Below are positions 18,476 to 26,489 of a stretch of 64,000 nt of DNA, piece by piece (the first letter of the stretch is position 1; every line of letters starts with the position of its first letter). The notes under the pieces were generated by a model that was given only the letters and a program-made list of their open reading frames with translations, ran no database searches and was not told the origin of the DNA. The position numbers and the translations under genes are program-made. This stretch comes from JAWMQL01 sp033283165 (GTDB lineage: Bacteria; Pseudomonadota; Gammaproteobacteria; Pseudomonadales; Halieaceae): contig JAWMQL010000002.1 in NCBI GenBank assembly GCA_033283165.1, forward strand, positions 558,001 to 622,000. The letters are read 5' to 3'.

Positions 18476-18554
18476 CGGGCATAGACGGAAACGGCCCCAG
18501 GCGGTATCATGCGCCCCCTCCGGGATACCACGTCGGCGCTATCCCGGAATTCAC

Positions 18555-18631
<77 letters not shown>

Positions 18632-18639
18632 TTTAATTG

Positions 18640-18666
18640 AAAAAGCCACCCCTGCGGTGGCTTTTT
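18640..18666 (+). terminator. Rho-independent terminator after tRNA-Arg
   Basis: Perfect 11-base arms (AAAAAGCCACC at 18640-18650, GGTGGCTTTTT at 18656-18666) with a five-base loop, ending in a T run nine bases after the tRNA. It can also act for the minus-strand gene that ends at 18700. Confidence 0.92.
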
Positions 18667-18699
18667 CACTATGCGGTCTGCCGAAGCGCCGGCCGCCCA

Positions 18700-19191
18700 C
18701 TATTCGAGCAGGTCGACGAAGCTCTTCATCTCTGGCGGGCTTGACGTTTCCAGGTAGTGCTGGAAGCCGGGAATAAAGGTGTCCCTGCGCAGTCGCCACC
18801 AGATCTGCGCGCCGGGCTGGTGAAATTGCATGCGAATGTGTGTGCTCCACGCGTTCCACGTCTCCTCGTCCATCACGCCGTTGGAGTACTGCGCGTGCAT
18901 CATCTCGAAGTGTTTGAAGAAGCCGAGCATGGTGGCGAAGAAGAAAACCTTCTGGCCGCTGTCGAGATCAGAAAAATCCTCCTTTTCGCACTGCATTCCG
19001 GCAGCAAAGGTGGCGGGGTCGGTCAGGATAGTGGACTGGAACATCATGTAGGTCTGGGTGACCTGCTCGTGCATGTGCAGACGGGTCGCCTTGGTGTTGG
19101 TGCGCACCTGCCAGCCGACAAAAATCAGCGACCCGATGACGCCGGCTGCGCCGAGTATCTCTCCATAATTCGCGAGATCCTGCAGGGTCAT
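18700..19191 (-). CDS. Membrane-anchored hypothetical protein
   Basis: A 163-residue protein with one N-terminal transmembrane helix (about residues 10-28, ILGAAGVIGSLIFVGWQV). A largely helical cytosolic domain rich in Phe, Met and Trp follows. It resembles small uncharacterised proteins common in marine gammaproteobacteria that share the motif of a helix followed by VRTNTKATR. No catalytic residues are evident. It lies between the tRNA terminator and the truncated hemoglobin gene, in a stretch that looks less GC-rich than the hut region. Confidence 0.7.
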   Translation of the reverse strand: MTLQDLANYGEILGAAGVIGSLIFVGWQVRTNTKATRLHMHEQVTQTYMMFQSTILTDPATFAAGMQCEKEDFSDLDSGQKVFFFATMLGFFKHFEMMHAQYSNGVMDEETWNAWSTHIRMQFHQPGAQIWWRLRRDTFIPGFQHYLETSSPPEMKSFVDLLE

Positions 19192-19300
19192 CGAGGCCGG
19201 ACACCGCGGCGCCGATAACCAATATCGCGACCATGACTGGCAACAGCGTTCACCATTCGCGCTTCAGCGACAGGGCCCCTTGCCTTCCTGATCTGTGAAA

Positions 19301-19810
19301 TCAGGGCGAACAACTGGCCTGCGCATCTGCGCCCTCTCCGGGATCATCCTGGACAATGGGCGGGCGCAGTGAGAGCAAGACCTTGTTGAGCTCGGAGTAG
19401 GACGGATCAGTCATCCAGCCGCTGTTCCCTCGCCTGCAAATGATTGCCCCCTGTTCAAGGTCCTCCAGAAAGGCGCTGTATGAATGGTGATCCACGCTCA
19501 GCCCCGCGTGGGCACAGCCCATGTTCCGCCCTTCATAGACACAGGGGCCGCCGGTTGCCGCACAGGCGAACTGGACCAGGGAATCCCGCAGGTTGAGGGG
19601 CTGGCCAGCATTGAGGTCTCCGGCAAAGAAGTCATTGATGCGATCATCTGCAAGGATCACTCCCAGGCTTTTGTCAATCCAGCAATCGATGGCAGGTTCA
19701 CCACCCAGACTGTCATATAAACTTTGTGTCAGGGCCACATTGCTGATGACTAATGCAACTGTGAATGAAACGGCTTTGATTGAGCTACGACAAGACAGAA
19801 ACGGAACCAT
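19301..19810 (-). CDS. Group 1 truncated hemoglobin with N-terminal export signal
   Basis: A 169-residue protein. From about residue 30 it matches group 1 truncated hemoglobins: SLYDSLGGEPAI, the ADDRINDFFAG segment, the TGGPCVYEGR loop and the proximal-histidine segment MGCAHAGL. Such hemes bind O2, NO or CO. The first 28 residues form a hydrophobic stretch ending near ALTQS, which looks like a signal peptide, so a periplasmic location is likely. The C-terminal tail (after about residue 135) is extra. Cysteines at several positions are unusual for the family. Confidence 0.82.
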   Translation of the reverse strand: MVPFLSCRSSIKAVSFTVALVISNVALTQSLYDSLGGEPAIDCWIDKSLGVILADDRINDFFAGDLNAGQPLNLRDSLVQFACAATGGPCVYEGRNMGCAHAGLSVDHHSYSAFLEDLEQGAIICRRGNSGWMTDPSYSELNKVLLSLRPPIVQDDPGEGADAQASCSP

Positions 19811-19967
19811 GTGACCACCTCCAATCTGATGACCAGGAGAGACACTCCATCCAATGGTTTTAAATTCCAGATCAAGGAAGATAGTCTAAATGCCGGGAAT
19901 ATCCAGTATCACAGGGCAGCGTATACCCGAGCGGAGACCTTCTTCGATAGAACCGTGCAGGCGCCAG

Positions 19968-22900
19968 TTACTTATCCTGGAAATGAGGCGCCGGAAACCC
20001 GGCCATACTCCGGATATTGCCCGCGGCCGTCCTGATCGCGTGAGGGAGTGCAAGCATGGCCGGGGTGGCCACCAGGGTCAGCAGGGTGGCGAAGGACAAG
20101 CCAAACACGATGGCCTGAGACAGCGGTGCCCAGAACATGGCCATTTCACCCTCGGCCGTGATGGACCTGGAGGCGAGATCCACCGAGAAACCCGCGGCCA
20201 GCGGCAGCAACCCGAATACCGTGGTGACCGTAGTGAGCAGCACGGGCCGCAACCGTTGTGCGGTTGCCCTGACGATAACGGCGCGCACATCCAGCTCAGG
20301 GTGTTGACGGCGAACGTGATTGAAGGTGTCGATAAGGATGATGTTGTTGTTCACAACGATACCGGCCAGCGCCACAACCCCCACGCCGGTCAGCAGAGCG
20401 CTGAAAGGATTGCCGAGCAATAGCAGGCCCAGCAACACACCCGCAGTGGACATACTGACGGCCAGCAGAATCAGTGCGCTCTGATAGAAATTGTTGAATT
20501 GTGTAACCAGCAGAATGAACATGAGCGCCAGCGCCAGGACAAAGGCACTTGCGACGAAGGCCATCGAGTCTGCCTGTTCCTCGTTGGCACCACGAAAGCG
20601 AATATTGATGGCCGGATCAAAGTTCTGCCGCTGCAGCCAGGCATCGATCTCCTGGACCATGCGATCTGCCATGACACCGTCCCGTACGTCGGCCCGGAGT
20701 AATTCAAACGGCACCCCGTCAATGCGCTTGAGAGTGTCCACCCCGGGTGCCGGCTGCATGCTCACGAAGTTGCTGAGTGGAACCATAACCTGATCGGTGC
20801 TGATTCGGAGAGCGTCCATGGCGGTAATGCCACGATCCGCCCTCGGGTAGCGCACCCTTATTTCCACGGCGTCCTCGGCGTCGTCGGGGCGATACTCGCC
20901 GACCTTGACGCCATTGGTGACCAGTTGCACAGCCAGACCCGCGGAGGACACATCGGCGCCGTACAACGCAGCCTGTTGCCGATCCACGTCGATACGCCAT
21001 TCGATAGACGGCAGTGCGGCGGAATCATCGATATCGACAAGCTCTGGCATGGTATCGAGAAAAGCGCGTACGCGTGCCATCGCCGGTTCCAGTAGCGATC
21101 GTTGCCGCGATGTGAACTCAATCTGGATAGGCTTGCCGACTGGCGGGCCCTTTTCGAGGGGCTGGACCTCAACTTTGATACCAGCCAGCTGATCGGTGCG
21201 GCTCCGAATTTCACGGATGATGGCGTTACCTCCGAGTTCGCGCTGCGACTCCGCGACCAGTTCAACGAAAATGGAGCCAATGCGGTCAGAGCTGCTGCCC
21301 ATAAAGCCACCATTACTGGTGCCCGGCAGCAGGGTCTGGGTGTTGACGAAGCGGATACCGGGGACCTGGAGAACCTCTGTTTCGACATCCAGTACCAGGT
21401 CGTTCACTTCCCTGGCAGAGAAGTTCCCCCGTCCCAGCACGGATATCTGTATGAACTGCGGATCTGCATCGGAGAAGAAAATCGTACCAACGCCATATTT
21501 CCCGTAAGACCAGAACACTGCCAGTAACAGGCTGAAAATAATTCCAAGGGTCAGTATGGGGCGGTGGCAGACGCGCGTCATCAAGCGGGCAAATCGACCC
21601 GTCAGCGTGGGCAACTCAGTGGGGTCGCCAGTCTCGATTACGGACTGCGCCCGGGCGATTTCGGCATTGTGCATGGATGGCTTGCCAAACAGGGTGCCGA
21701 GCACGGGTCCGAACAGCAACGCATACAATAGCGACCCGATCAGAACCGTGAATACGGTAATGGGCAGATAGCTCATGAACTGTCCTGAGACGCCGGGCCA
21801 GAATAACATCGGCAGGAAGGCAGCCAGAGTGGTCGCCGTCGATGCCGTGACCGGCCAGAACATGCGTTTTACTGACTCTGCATAGGCACGCTTATGATCC
21901 ATGCCCTCGCTCATCATCCGGTTGGCGTATTCGGTGACCACGATGCCACCATCAATCAGCATGCCCAGTCCCAACAACATGCCGAACATGACCATGAAGT
22001 TAAACGTGTAGCCAAGCAGGTAAATGACCGTCACGGAGAAGAGCAGCGAAAAGGGGATACCCAGGCCGACTACCAGACCGCTGCGAAAGCCCATCGCGGC
22101 GACAACCAGCACCATCACCAGTGCCAGCGCGGTAAGGATATTGCCCTCCAGTTCACGCACCTGCAGCGAGGCAAACTCGGCCTGGTTCTGCGACACGATC
22201 ATTTGAATGCCGCTTGGGATGGCTGAACGCGCCTGCTCCACAATGCCCAGAACGGTTTCTACTGTATCGATGACATTCGCGCCGGAGCGCTTATTGACCC
22301 TGATCGAAATCGTTTCCCGACCGTTATATCGGGCGAAGCTGGAGCGGTCCTTGAAGGTTCTGCGCACACTCGCCACGTCCCGCAGAGTCACCACGCTGTC
22401 TGCTGAACTGCGCAGCGGCAGTGCCAGTACATCCTCCGACCGCTCCACAACCGCAGGCACTTTTACCGCGAAGCGCCCGTTGCCCAGATCCATGTTTCCC
22501 GCGGGAATCAAGCGGTTGTTTCGCTGCAGGATCACCAACAGCTCTTCGGCGGAGATTCGATAGGCGTTCAGTGCATCAGGATCGATGACGACCTCCAACA
22601 CTTCCTCGCGGTGACCCTGTAAGTCTGCGCTTAGCACGGCCGGGACAGTCTCAATCTGTTCCCGCACTTTCAGTGCCGCCCGGTAAATCTCTCGCTCACT
22701 GGCGTTTTCGCCAATAAAATTGATCTGCAGCATCGGGAAGCTGTCTGCGGTAAGCTCCTCGACAAAGGGCTCTTCTGCCGTCGCTGGCATCTCGGCCTGT
22801 GCAGCGTCCACCGCTTCCCGGACGTCGCTCAGTGCCTTATCCAGGTTGTGCGACACGTCGAATTCAACGAAGAAGGACGCCATGCCTTCCGCCGCCGTGG

Positions 22901-23144
22901 ATTTCAACTCAACAACGCCTTCCAGCTGGCGCAGCTCGATCTCCATGGGCTGCACCAGCAGGCGCTCCGCATCTTCTGGTGAAATGCCCTCATGTACGAT
23001 ACCAACATAGAACAGGGGCAGGTCAACGTGCGGGTCATTCGCAATGGGCAGGGCCACACGTGCCAGAATTCCCGCCAGCACCAGGGCGGCAAGCAGTGAC
23101 AGGGTGGTGCGTGTGCGACCGATGGCGGCCTCAATCAGGGTCAT
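19968..23144 (-). CDS. RND-family efflux transporter permease (AcrB/HAE-like)
   Basis: A 1058-residue inner-membrane proton-driven pump with the standard 12-helix plan and two large periplasmic loops. TM1 begins at the N-terminus (LLAALVLAGILARVAL), and TM4 carries LGMLIDGGIVVTEYANR. In AcrB TM4 holds two adjacent aspartates; here the second is Gly. The TM10 position equivalent to the AcrB lysine reads GIVVNNNIILID. Both changes occur in a recognised RND subgroup, so the pump may still be active with an altered proton relay. It overlaps the adaptor gene by four bases (ATGA). No outer-membrane channel gene is adjacent. Confidence 0.92.
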   Translation of the reverse strand: MTLIEAAIGRTRTTLSLLAALVLAGILARVALPIANDPHVDLPLFYVGIVHEGISPEDAERLLVQPMEIELRQLEGVVELKSTAAEGMASFFVEFDVSHNLDKALSDVREAVDAAQAEMPATAEEPFVEELTADSFPMLQINFIGENASEREIYRAALKVREQIETVPAVLSADLQGHREEVLEVVIDPDALNAYRISAEELLVILQRNNRLIPAGNMDLGNGRFAVKVPAVVERSEDVLALPLRSSADSVVTLRDVASVRRTFKDRSSFARYNGRETISIRVNKRSGANVIDTVETVLGIVEQARSAIPSGIQMIVSQNQAEFASLQVRELEGNILTALALVMVLVVAAMGFRSGLVVGLGIPFSLLFSVTVIYLLGYTFNFMVMFGMLLGLGMLIDGGIVVTEYANRMMSEGMDHKRAYAESVKRMFWPVTASTATTLAAFLPMLFWPGVSGQFMSYLPITVFTVLIGSLLYALLFGPVLGTLFGKPSMHNAEIARAQSVIETGDPTELPTLTGRFARLMTRVCHRPILTLGIIFSLLLAVFWSYGKYGVGTIFFSDADPQFIQISVLGRGNFSAREVNDLVLDVETEVLQVPGIRFVNTQTLLPGTSNGGFMGSSSDRIGSIFVELVAESQRELGGNAIIREIRSRTDQLAGIKVEVQPLEKGPPVGKPIQIEFTSRQRSLLEPAMARVRAFLDTMPELVDIDDSAALPSIEWRIDVDRQQAALYGADVSSAGLAVQLVTNGVKVGEYRPDDAEDAVEIRVRYPRADRGITAMDALRISTDQVMVPLSNFVSMQPAPGVDTLKRIDGVPFELLRADVRDGVMADRMVQEIDAWLQRQNFDPAINIRFRGANEEQADSMAFVASAFVLALALMFILLVTQFNNFYQSALILLAVSMSTAGVLLGLLLLGNPFSALLTGVGVVALAGIVVNNNIILIDTFNHVRRQHPELDVRAVIVRATAQRLRPVLLTTVTTVFGLLPLAAGFSVDLASRSITAEGEMAMFWAPLSQAIVFGLSFATLLTLVATPAMLALPHAIRTAAGNIRSMAGFPAPHFQDK

Positions 23145-24253
23145 CGCACTGCGATCTGATCATTCGCCATGCCGATGAAGACGGGCTCGACCCGCTCCCC
23201 GACCGCGACGTACTCCTGCCCGACGGTGATCAGGTTGACGGTGCCTGGCAGCCCGGTGATCCACAACCCTTCCGGCCCATCCTCGAGGATCTCAACGGGA
23301 CTGAAGACCACGCGGTTGGAATCATCCACGGTTCGAATCCCCATGTGCCCGTCGTCGCCCAAAGTCAACAGGGAGGATGCAACGCGATGGGCCTGCACTT
23401 GATCGAGGTCCGCGCGAATGCTGACAGTCAGTCCCGAGCGCAGGCTGTAGTCGCCGTTGGCAACAGTGATTTCAACGGGGTAGGTACGGGTGACCGGATC
23501 GCTCTGCTTGCCGATGAAAGACAACTTTCCTGCAATAGCTCGCCCCGTGCGGGTGCTGCCGGCAACCAGGCTCCCCGGTATCAGGTTCTCGACCTCCTCC
23601 TCGGTAACGTGGGCAACGACCAGCATCGGGTCGAGATCGATCAGCGTGGCACAGGACGCACCCGGCATGGCATAGTCTCCGGCACTCATGTGCAGTTCCT
23701 CGATCACACCGTCAAATGGGGCCGTAATGCGGGTTCTCTCCAGATTCAGCATCTGACGGTGAAAGTGAGCCCGCGCCGCCTCCTGACGCGCCTCAGAAGC
23801 GGCAATGGCCACCTCGGACAATAATCCCTGGTCGGCCAGCTTCAGGCTCCCGGCGTGCTCGATTCTGGCCTGCTCGTAGCCTGCCCGCGCCTCGTCGACA
23901 GCGACCTTCCGGTCGTCCACGGCGATCTCGCACAGAAGCTGCCCTTCGGACACCTGCATGCCTCGCTCCACCGGTCTGGACACCACCTGACCCGCGATTT
24001 CTGCGGTGACTTCAACAGCGCGCTTGGTTTCAGTCCGCCCACGCAAAACCACTGAACGCGTGCGCGCTTCGGCCGTGGTTACGGTGACACGGACCCTGCT
24101 CAGTTCAGCGGCTTCAGTGTCATAGTGGTCTCTCACAGCGCCTGTGCTGGCCGCATGCTGTGAGGGTTGTGTATCGCTGACCACCGCACCGGAACCCATC
24201 CACAACAACAACGCGGCAGCGACAATGGAAGCGGATATAACGTTTTTTGACAT
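23141..24253 (-). CDS. RND efflux periplasmic adaptor subunit
   Basis: A 370-residue membrane-fusion protein with an N-terminal hydrophobic signal or anchor (about 5-24). Paired lipoyl half-motifs (EVTAEIAGQVVSRPVERGMQVSEGQ and TAPFDGVIEELHMSAGDY, shown in part) surround a coiled-coil hairpin of about 70 residues, with beta-barrel and membrane-proximal domains after that. Start ATG 24253 is preferred over an upstream in-frame opening because it begins directly at MSKN with the hydrophobic segment. The stop codon overlaps the pump start, so adaptor and pump are translationally coupled. The substrate is unknown. Confidence 0.9.
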   Translation of the reverse strand: MSKNVISASIVAAALLLWMGSGAVVSDTQPSQHAASTGAVRDHYDTEAAELSRVRVTVTTAEARTRSVVLRGRTETKRAVEVTAEIAGQVVSRPVERGMQVSEGQLLCEIAVDDRKVAVDEARAGYEQARIEHAGSLKLADQGLLSEVAIAASEARQEAARAHFHRQMLNLERTRITAPFDGVIEELHMSAGDYAMPGASCATLIDLDPMLVVAHVTEEEVENLIPGSLVAGSTRTGRAIAGKLSFIGKQSDPVTRTYPVEITVANGDYSLRSGLTVSIRADLDQVQAHRVASSLLTLGDDGHMGIRTVDDSNRVVFSPVEILEDGPEGLWITGLPGTVNLITVGQEYVAVGERVEPVFIGMANDQIAVR

Positions 24254-24701
24254 GCCTGTGGACCTGAACAATGTACCCTGATCAAACTGTACGTTCCTGT
24301 GCCCGAGACGAGAGGCAACCGTCTCTGGCACTGAACACTTGAGGAGTTGTTACGCTTGAATAATGATTTTGGACGACTGCGGGGCAGATCAGCGAGCCGA
24401 TTCTGTTGGGTATCACTTCATACTGAACACACAGGTTGTACAGTCAGGCATCATCAGACGCGTTAACGCCATCCAACTCACCCAGGGTGAGCCATCGCTC
24501 CCCGCCCTTCTGTTCATCGTTCATGTTACAACCTGAAGATCTTGATGGTGCCTGACATCTTGTCTGAACAGACAAACACGCGAACAGCGGTGGATCTGTC
24601 GACTCCTTCAACTGCCGCAATGGTGTAACCTATCCGCCCGGATTGCAGTGGAGCGCGTTTAACGACAGCATCGCGGCTCTACCTGAACCATAGAGGCACT
24701 G
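24254..24701. other. 448-bp intergenic region with regulatory palindromes, no gene seen
   Basis: Divergent space between the RND adaptor and the histidine phosphatase. It contains a 6-bp inverted repeat (GAGACG/CGTCTC, 24305-24325) and a perfect 16-bp palindrome at 24560-24575. I see no convincing small gene or RNA structure. Composition looks more AT-rich than the flanking genes. Confidence 0.6.
24560..24575. promoter_or_regulatory. Perfect 16-bp palindrome, TetR/MarR-type operator candidate
   Basis: TTGTCTGAACAGACAA has two 7-base arms around AA. It lies 127 bases upstream of the phosphatase start and about 307 bases upstream of the RND adaptor start. RND operons are commonly controlled by TetR proteins binding such sites, but no TetR gene is in this window. 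Confidence 0.5.
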
Positions 24702-25253
24702 ATGGACATCTACCTGGTACGCCACGGCGAGGCCGCCGCCAGCTGGAGCGAGTCGGCCGACCCGGGCCTCAGCGCACGGGGAAGAGAACAGGCCCGGGCC
24801 GCCCGTGACGAATTGTTGCCGCGGCTGGACAGCGCCGGGGCCAGCCTGGTCAGCAGCCCGCTGGCGCGGGCCCGGGAAACCGCCCTGCCCCTGGCAGACG
24901 CAACGGGCCTGGAACCGGTCATCAATGACGCATTCCGGGAAATCCCCTCCCCGGTACCCCTGTCAGAACGCCAGGCCTGGCTGCGCGCGTTCATGCAGCA
25001 GCGCTGGGAGGAGCAGCCCGAGTCCCTGCATGCGTGGCGGCAGTGCGCGCTGGATGCGCTGCATAGTGCCGGCCAGACACTGGTGGTGTTCAGTCACTTC
25101 CTGGTCATCAACGCGGTCGTGGGCCGGGCGCTCGGCCGCAATGAAACACTATGTTTCTGGCCAGATAACGGCTCGATTACCCACCTGCGCCTGGCCGGCG
25201 ATCAGCTGCAACTGGTCAGTCTCGGGCGGGAGATGACAACCCGGGTAAACTGA
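24702..25253 (+). CDS. Histidine phosphatase family protein (SixA/phosphoglycerate mutase-like)
   Basis: A 183-residue protein of the RHG branch. The phosphate-accepting RHGE motif is at residues 7-10 and the second catalytic histidine is in VVFSHFLVIN. The SPLARARETA block is the usual phosphate-pocket segment. Members dephosphorylate phosphohistidine in HPt proteins, sugar phosphates or nucleotides; the length suits SixA or a short phosphatase. The substrate is not deducible, and it is not adjacent to a two-component system. Confidence 0.82.
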   Translation: MDIYLVRHGEAAASWSESADPGLSARGREQARAARDELLPRLDSAGASLVSSPLARARETALPLADATGLEPVINDAFREIPSPVPLSERQAWLRAFMQQRWEEQPESLHAWRQCALDALHSAGQTLVVFSHFLVINAVVGRALGRNETLCFWPDNGSITHLRLAGDQLQLVSLGREMTTRVN

Positions 25254-25391
25254 GTTCATCCACGCTCCGCTGGACCCCGGCAAGCCCGGGCTGCAACAAC
25301 CGTTTCCGGGAACTTCTGCTGCCCCCGGGTTGTCTAATTGACTTGGCCGGCCTGAAAATCGGTCGCGTACTCCACAGCAAGAGCCAGCAAC

Positions 25392-25709
25392 ATGAAGGAT
25401 GGGCGGTACCCAAGGCATTTCGCGGGCTGTCTGGTCCTCGCCGCGCTGTTCCTGTTGCCAGGTCTCCTGCCGAGCGCTTATGCGGCATCCGCCTCCGGTC
25501 TTTACCTGGCTGACGACACAGGTGATTTTCCCCCGGCCACTGCTGGCGGCGTGGACGGTGAGTCAGACGACGACACGTCCCTTGCCGACTCCCTGGCCCA
25601 TCCTTTTCGTGGCCGGAAAGTCCACGAAACAGAAGCCGCTGAACAGCCGTCACACCCCTCCCGCATTTGCTATTCACAGAAGGCCCGGGCGCCCCCTCTC
25701 CTTCGGTAA
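25392..25709 (+). CDS. Possible small secreted protein, orphan
   Basis: A 105-residue reading frame whose first 32 residues form a convincing signal peptide (hydrophobic core LVLAALFLLPGLLP, cleavage near AYAASA). The remaining 70 residues are low in recognisable features, with an acidic stretch (DGESDDDTS) and a basic tail. The Shine-Dalgarno is weak and codon use in the second half looks less coding-like. It could be a real orphan, a frameshifted remnant or chance. If it is not a gene, the region 25254-25797 holds nothing else I can identify. Confidence 0.35.
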   Translation: MKDGRYPRHFAGCLVLAALFLLPGLLPSAYAASASGLYLADDTGDFPPATAGGVDGESDDDTSLADSLAHPFRGRKVHETEAAEQPSHPSRICYSQKARAPPLLR

Positions 25710-25797
25710 AAAGCCAACACCTTTTGCCAATCATTGTCAGGGTCGGAGGTGGCTCCGTCATTATTCGGCGGCACTTACCGGTCCGGAGGGGGAACCC

Positions 25798-26373
25798 ATG
25801 AAACAGTTCAAATCGCTGGAAACTGTGTCCGTGCGCGCCATCGAGCGCATCCAGAGGCCCGAAAACAAGGAGCCGCTCGATCTGGTTAGTCCGGCTGCAG
25901 ACATATTTACCGACTTCATGGATTCGATTCCGCTCATGCTGGAGCAGGGCACGCCAGTGGACGACGCGCTGGAGATGATGCAGCGGACTCACGTCAAGCT
26001 GCATCTCGTTATCGACTCGAAGGAAGCCTTCCGCGGCGTCATTTCCCTCGCTGACCTGCTCTCGGTCAGGGTCATGCGCGCCGCCGAACGAACCGGCCTG
26101 CGCCGGGAGGACCTCGCGGTATCCCACGTTATGACGCGAAAGGACGAGTTGCGCGCGATCGATATCAACGAGTTGCGCTCGGCGAGAGTCGGCGACCTGC
26201 TGGCCACCATGAGGACCTATGGCGACCAGCATGTGCTGATAGTCGATATCGTGGGAGGCAGCATTCGCGGCATGGTGTCCTCAACGGATATCGCGCGGCG
26301 CCTGCACATACCGGTGAACATCAATAAGCGCGCCAACTCGTTTGCGGAGGTCTACCAGGCCGTCATGACCTGA
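25798..26373 (+). CDS. CBS-domain-pair protein
   Basis: A 191-residue cytosolic protein with two CBS motifs (about residues 40-100 and 115-180). The first contains DSKEAFRGVISLADLL and the second IVGGSIRGMVSSTDIARRL. Such Bateman modules bind adenosyl ligands and regulate partner proteins or act alone. The start at 25798 follows GGAGGGGGAACCC. No fused effector domain is present. It is one of two stand-alone CBS proteins in this window. Confidence 0.85.
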   Translation: MKQFKSLETVSVRAIERIQRPENKEPLDLVSPAADIFTDFMDSIPLMLEQGTPVDDALEMMQRTHVKLHLVIDSKEAFRGVISLADLLSVRVMRAAERTGLRREDLAVSHVMTRKDELRAIDINELRSARVGDLLATMRTYGDQHVLIVDIVGGSIRGMVSSTDIARRLHIPVNINKRANSFAEVYQAVMT

Positions 26374-26489
26374 ACCTGCGGCTGATCCCCAGCAGTCACA
26401 GTACTCACGGAGCTGATCCAACTTAAGGCTGCCTTAAAGTTTGGCCACTATGCTGAACCGGTTTAACTATCAACAGGTAAAGCCCGGCA

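Noticed and set aside
19811..20035. 74-residue plus-strand frame between the hemoglobin and RND genes
   Set aside because: No ribosome site or domain, and it runs into the 3' end of the RND gene on the other strand.
23330..23342. GGTTCGAATCC inside the RND adaptor gene, matching the tRNA T-loop
   Set aside because: Only about 11 bases match, it is inside coding sequence, and the rest of the tRNA is absent; probably chance.
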